Positions 61,594 to 64,000 of a stretch of DNA of 64,000 nt are shown here, piece after piece (positions within the stretch are counted from its first letter, which is position 1; every line of letters begins with the position of its first letter). The translations under genes and the position numbers were made by a program. Below the pieces are notes generated by a model. That model searched no databases and was not told the origin of the DNA. It was given only the letters and a program-made list of their open reading frames with translations. The stretch comes from Aporrectodea caliginosa (Eukaryota; Annelida; Clitellata; Crassiclitellata; Lumbricidae): NCBI GenBank assembly GCA_020284085.1, contig JACEVL010000480.1, forward strand, positions 1,763,279 to 1,827,278, given 5' to 3'.

Positions 61594-62892
61594 TTAGGGA
61601 TTCTTAGCATCGCAAATTGCGTACATTTTACTTGACAGCAACTTCCCAAGAGAGGACCAAAAGAAGTACTCCAGTTCTGCGTTTAGATTGGTCCCACCAC
61701 AGGATATGTTTAGGCTGTTTTTTTTACTCGTACCGTACCACCAGCCAACGCCAAAAGAAGCTCCGCAGTTTGTTTGTGTACTCTGATCGTTGTCCGTGTC
61801 GTTGGTGCAGAACAGTCTGTAATTTTGTGATCCGAGAGCGCCTGTTGCATTCCCGGATTCCCAATTTCCTAGAATCAATCTATAACCATCTGACTCGTCG
61901 TTAACGAAGAATGAATTATAATCTGCGTAATACCATTCTGGTACGGAGAAGGATTTCTTGTAATACAAATCGATGTGTAGTGAACAGTTGCACGAAATGT
62001 TCGTCAGCTGATACAGATTTTCATTTCCAATCCAATAGTCGCTCGCTGGATCGCCAAATCCATTCTTGAACGCGAGCCAAGATTTCCTGAAGAAGGCCGA
62101 TCCGTTGACGTTCTGTTGCACTAAAGCACTTACGCTACAAACTGAAAATATTCAGAAAACTTGCAAACCTACAAATGCTCTAATACTTATTAGATCATAA
62201 TATTATAAACTTTTAATACTTATGTTCATATTAAATCAGATTACTTCCGCTGCAAAGTGAATATTTACTGTGATCATATATTTTGCCAACGTATGTTACA
62301 GTAAAATATATTATCTACCAATAACTTCAAAAGGAGCTACATTGGTTAGAACGTAGACTGCTTGCCACGCCTTTTTGGGAGAGTGCGTGCGGATAGAGGT
62401 TCGTCTCCCGATGCTGGCTAATTTTAAGAGATTTAAATCTCGTGGAAAGCACTGTCCGTAAACCTGAACCTTAAGTGGCGTGATGTTCATTCAAACGTGC
62501 TGTGGTAGGTGGTGAACACCATTTCCCCTCAATCCTGGTCTTAAAGTCGTGAGCTCAGGGTCATCTATGATTTGTAAATCTTAATGATGCTCTATATGAA
62601 TCTGCTAATTCAATTACAATGCCTGATTTCTACGATGCCATCTCTCTCAATCAAGACTATTCCTGAAATGTGCGCCAGTTTACAATGCCCTTCTGACAAA
62701 GTACAAAAGTGCGATTTGAAGCAGGGCAATTAATAGAAGATTTTAGAGACAGTAGAGCGAGACAAATACTTAGCAAAGGTGTAAGCCTATATTTTTGCTT
62801 TCATATATTTCTGTTTCTGATTAATAGTACGTGATTAGTTAGTTATAATAATACTTACATATCTGTTGGCAGCTATCCTGCACAGCCGGAGT
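61594..62892 (-). CDS. Gene F (partial): PAN-FReD family member, last two exons
   Basis: Two minus-strand exons: 62859-62892 (34 nt, TPAVQDSCQQI, Cys at codon 8) and 61594-62141 (fibrinogen-related domain). The second reads VCSVSALVQQNVNGSAFFRK, FKNGFGDPASDYWIGNENLY, FCTNDTDNDQSTQTNCGASF, GVGWWYGTSKKNSLN and TNLNAELEYFFW, then stops at TAA 61594-61596. It is close to B and C over most of its length but keeps a full-length calcium loop. The PAN exon was not found between 62893 and 64000 and is probably outside the window. Intron 2 (about 720 bp) contains a tRNA-like SINE piece. No linker exon was found. Confidence 0.78.
62345..62720 (+). mobile_element. SINE-like repeat in the last intron of gene F
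   Basis: AGAGGTTCGTCTCCCGATGC carries a B-box-like core. Downstream blocks (ACAATGCCCTTCTGACAAAG; TACAAAAGTGC) resemble TACATTGCCCTCCTTCCAAAG in intron 3 of gene B. Boundaries are not sharp. Confidence 0.4.
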
Positions 62893-63589
62893 CTGTAAAT
62901 TAAATGAAGAATAAGATGATCAATTATAGAAATATAGCGATAATCTTCAATGGCAATACAACGGCAAATCCTCGATAACACAATAACGACTTGCATGAAT
63001 TTTGTGCGTGTCTTTTTTGGACGTTCAGAACATATTAGGGGCCTACTTTGCATAGTTTTAAAGTTCCATCCTCGAGTTGGTCGTATATCGGATCGCTATG
63101 CTCTACTGTATACATGGAGATGCTGGTACATCGCCTCCAAAATATTATCTCGAACCTATATAGTTCTCTCTGCTGTGTTTGACAATCCTTTTGCAAGAGA
63201 TGTTTCTTGCATATACTGTATAATATTGAACCCCATTCACTACCACATTTAAAAAATACCTACCGTACAGTGGCATACGTTTACATCCCGTAAACTTTGG
63301 TCTCATCTCTTTCAACGTGCAAATTCACAGTAGCCGTAGCATGCTTTTGTTTTTCCTGATCCTGCTCCAATGGCTTCTGATGTTTGACTTCGATTTTTGT
63401 TGAAACAACCAACGACCGATGCCTTTGACATTATGGTAGCCGTAAACCCCACATTTCGTTGCAAAAGTAGGTTTCGTCGAGGACGAGAAAGCCTGGAAGG
63501 CGTTTTGTTATGCCATAGTTTTGCTACCTGAATCTGATTTTCTATGCTGACTTCCCGTTGCCTCTGGTATCCGTACAAGGTATTGCTTT

Positions 63590-63900
63590 TGGTCTTAAGA
63601 ACTCAACAGGGACTAGCTCCTACGACTTGATGCTCTAACCTATCAACGCTGTCACTCCCGCCCTCTCCAGTCTGCGGATCGACTAGATCTCCTAGTTCCT
63701 CGGGAAAGGACTACCATGACCCATAACCGTGCCTTTGCCATCGTGGGCCCTTCCATGTGCAATGACCACTTCAATCAGTAGTAAGACTTTAGTTGGGGTC
63801 TCACTCTCATTCCCCCGCTCCTCTTTCTTATTTCCCAGGGGCTGTCACGCTCAGAGCGCCTCTCAACGGCCTGTACTGTAAATTCTCAGATGCGATACGA
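63590..63900 (+). mobile_element. LINE C-terminal fragment
   Basis: SADRLDLLVPRERTTMTHNR, then AFAIVGPSMCNDHFN, matches the LLVPR.RT...RAFA..GP.LWN end of CR1-type ORF2, with frame damage. Confidence 0.6.
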
Positions 63901-64000
63901 TACGGTATGCGATTATATTAAATATTTTTCTAAATGAAATGCGACTATTAAGGCTATGCTTTTCTAAACTATTTTCTAAAGTAGGATCGTAATCTCCAAA

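Overview
The window is nuclear DNA from an invertebrate animal. It has phase-consistent spliced genes with GT..AG introns, long AT-rich introns, many microsatellites, fragments of several non-LTR retrotransposon (LINE) families, tRNA-headed SINEs and many cut-and-paste DNA elements. A 61-base run of N at 15724-15784 marks an assembly gap. The sequence does not fix the phylum; a marine deuterostome or lophotrochozoan is a guess.

Gene content. At the left, on the minus strand, lies a gene for a type I membrane protein: signal peptide exon at 11522-11579, three Ig-domain exons between 5138 and 1681, and a transmembrane exon at 605-709. From 19.5 to 50.5 kb lie four plus-strand genes (B, C, D, E). 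A fifth, gene F, is partial and on the minus strand at 61.6-62.9 kb. All five belong to one family of probably secreted proteins. The plan is: exon 1 with signal peptide and a PAN/apple domain; a 34-37 nt exon with one Cys always at codon 8; zero to two Ser/Thr-rich linker exons; and one terminal exon with a divergent, N-terminally shortened fibrinogen-related domain (FReD). All junctions are phase 0 then phase 1, and the summed coding lengths divide by three in B, C, D and E, which supports the models. B and C are tandem duplicates that share promoter and 3' flanks.

Mobile DNA. Six TTAA-flanked piggyBac-type elements from four families are complete at both ends. One keeps the C-terminal part of a piggyBac transposase. 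Two are an inverted pair whose interior is a 20-bp minisatellite. Every one has a GGGG...CCCC palindrome just inside its termini. There are two hAT-type elements with perfect 8-bp target duplications, one with a transposase C-terminal remnant. A PIF/Harbinger-like MITE, a TA-flanked inverted-repeat element, two SINE families and more than a dozen LINE pieces make up much of the rest.

Reading of the locus: a young, expanding family of secreted PAN + FReD proteins, possibly recognition lectins of innate immunity, beside an Ig-type receptor-like gene. The family architecture is what the sequence shows; the immune role is inference.
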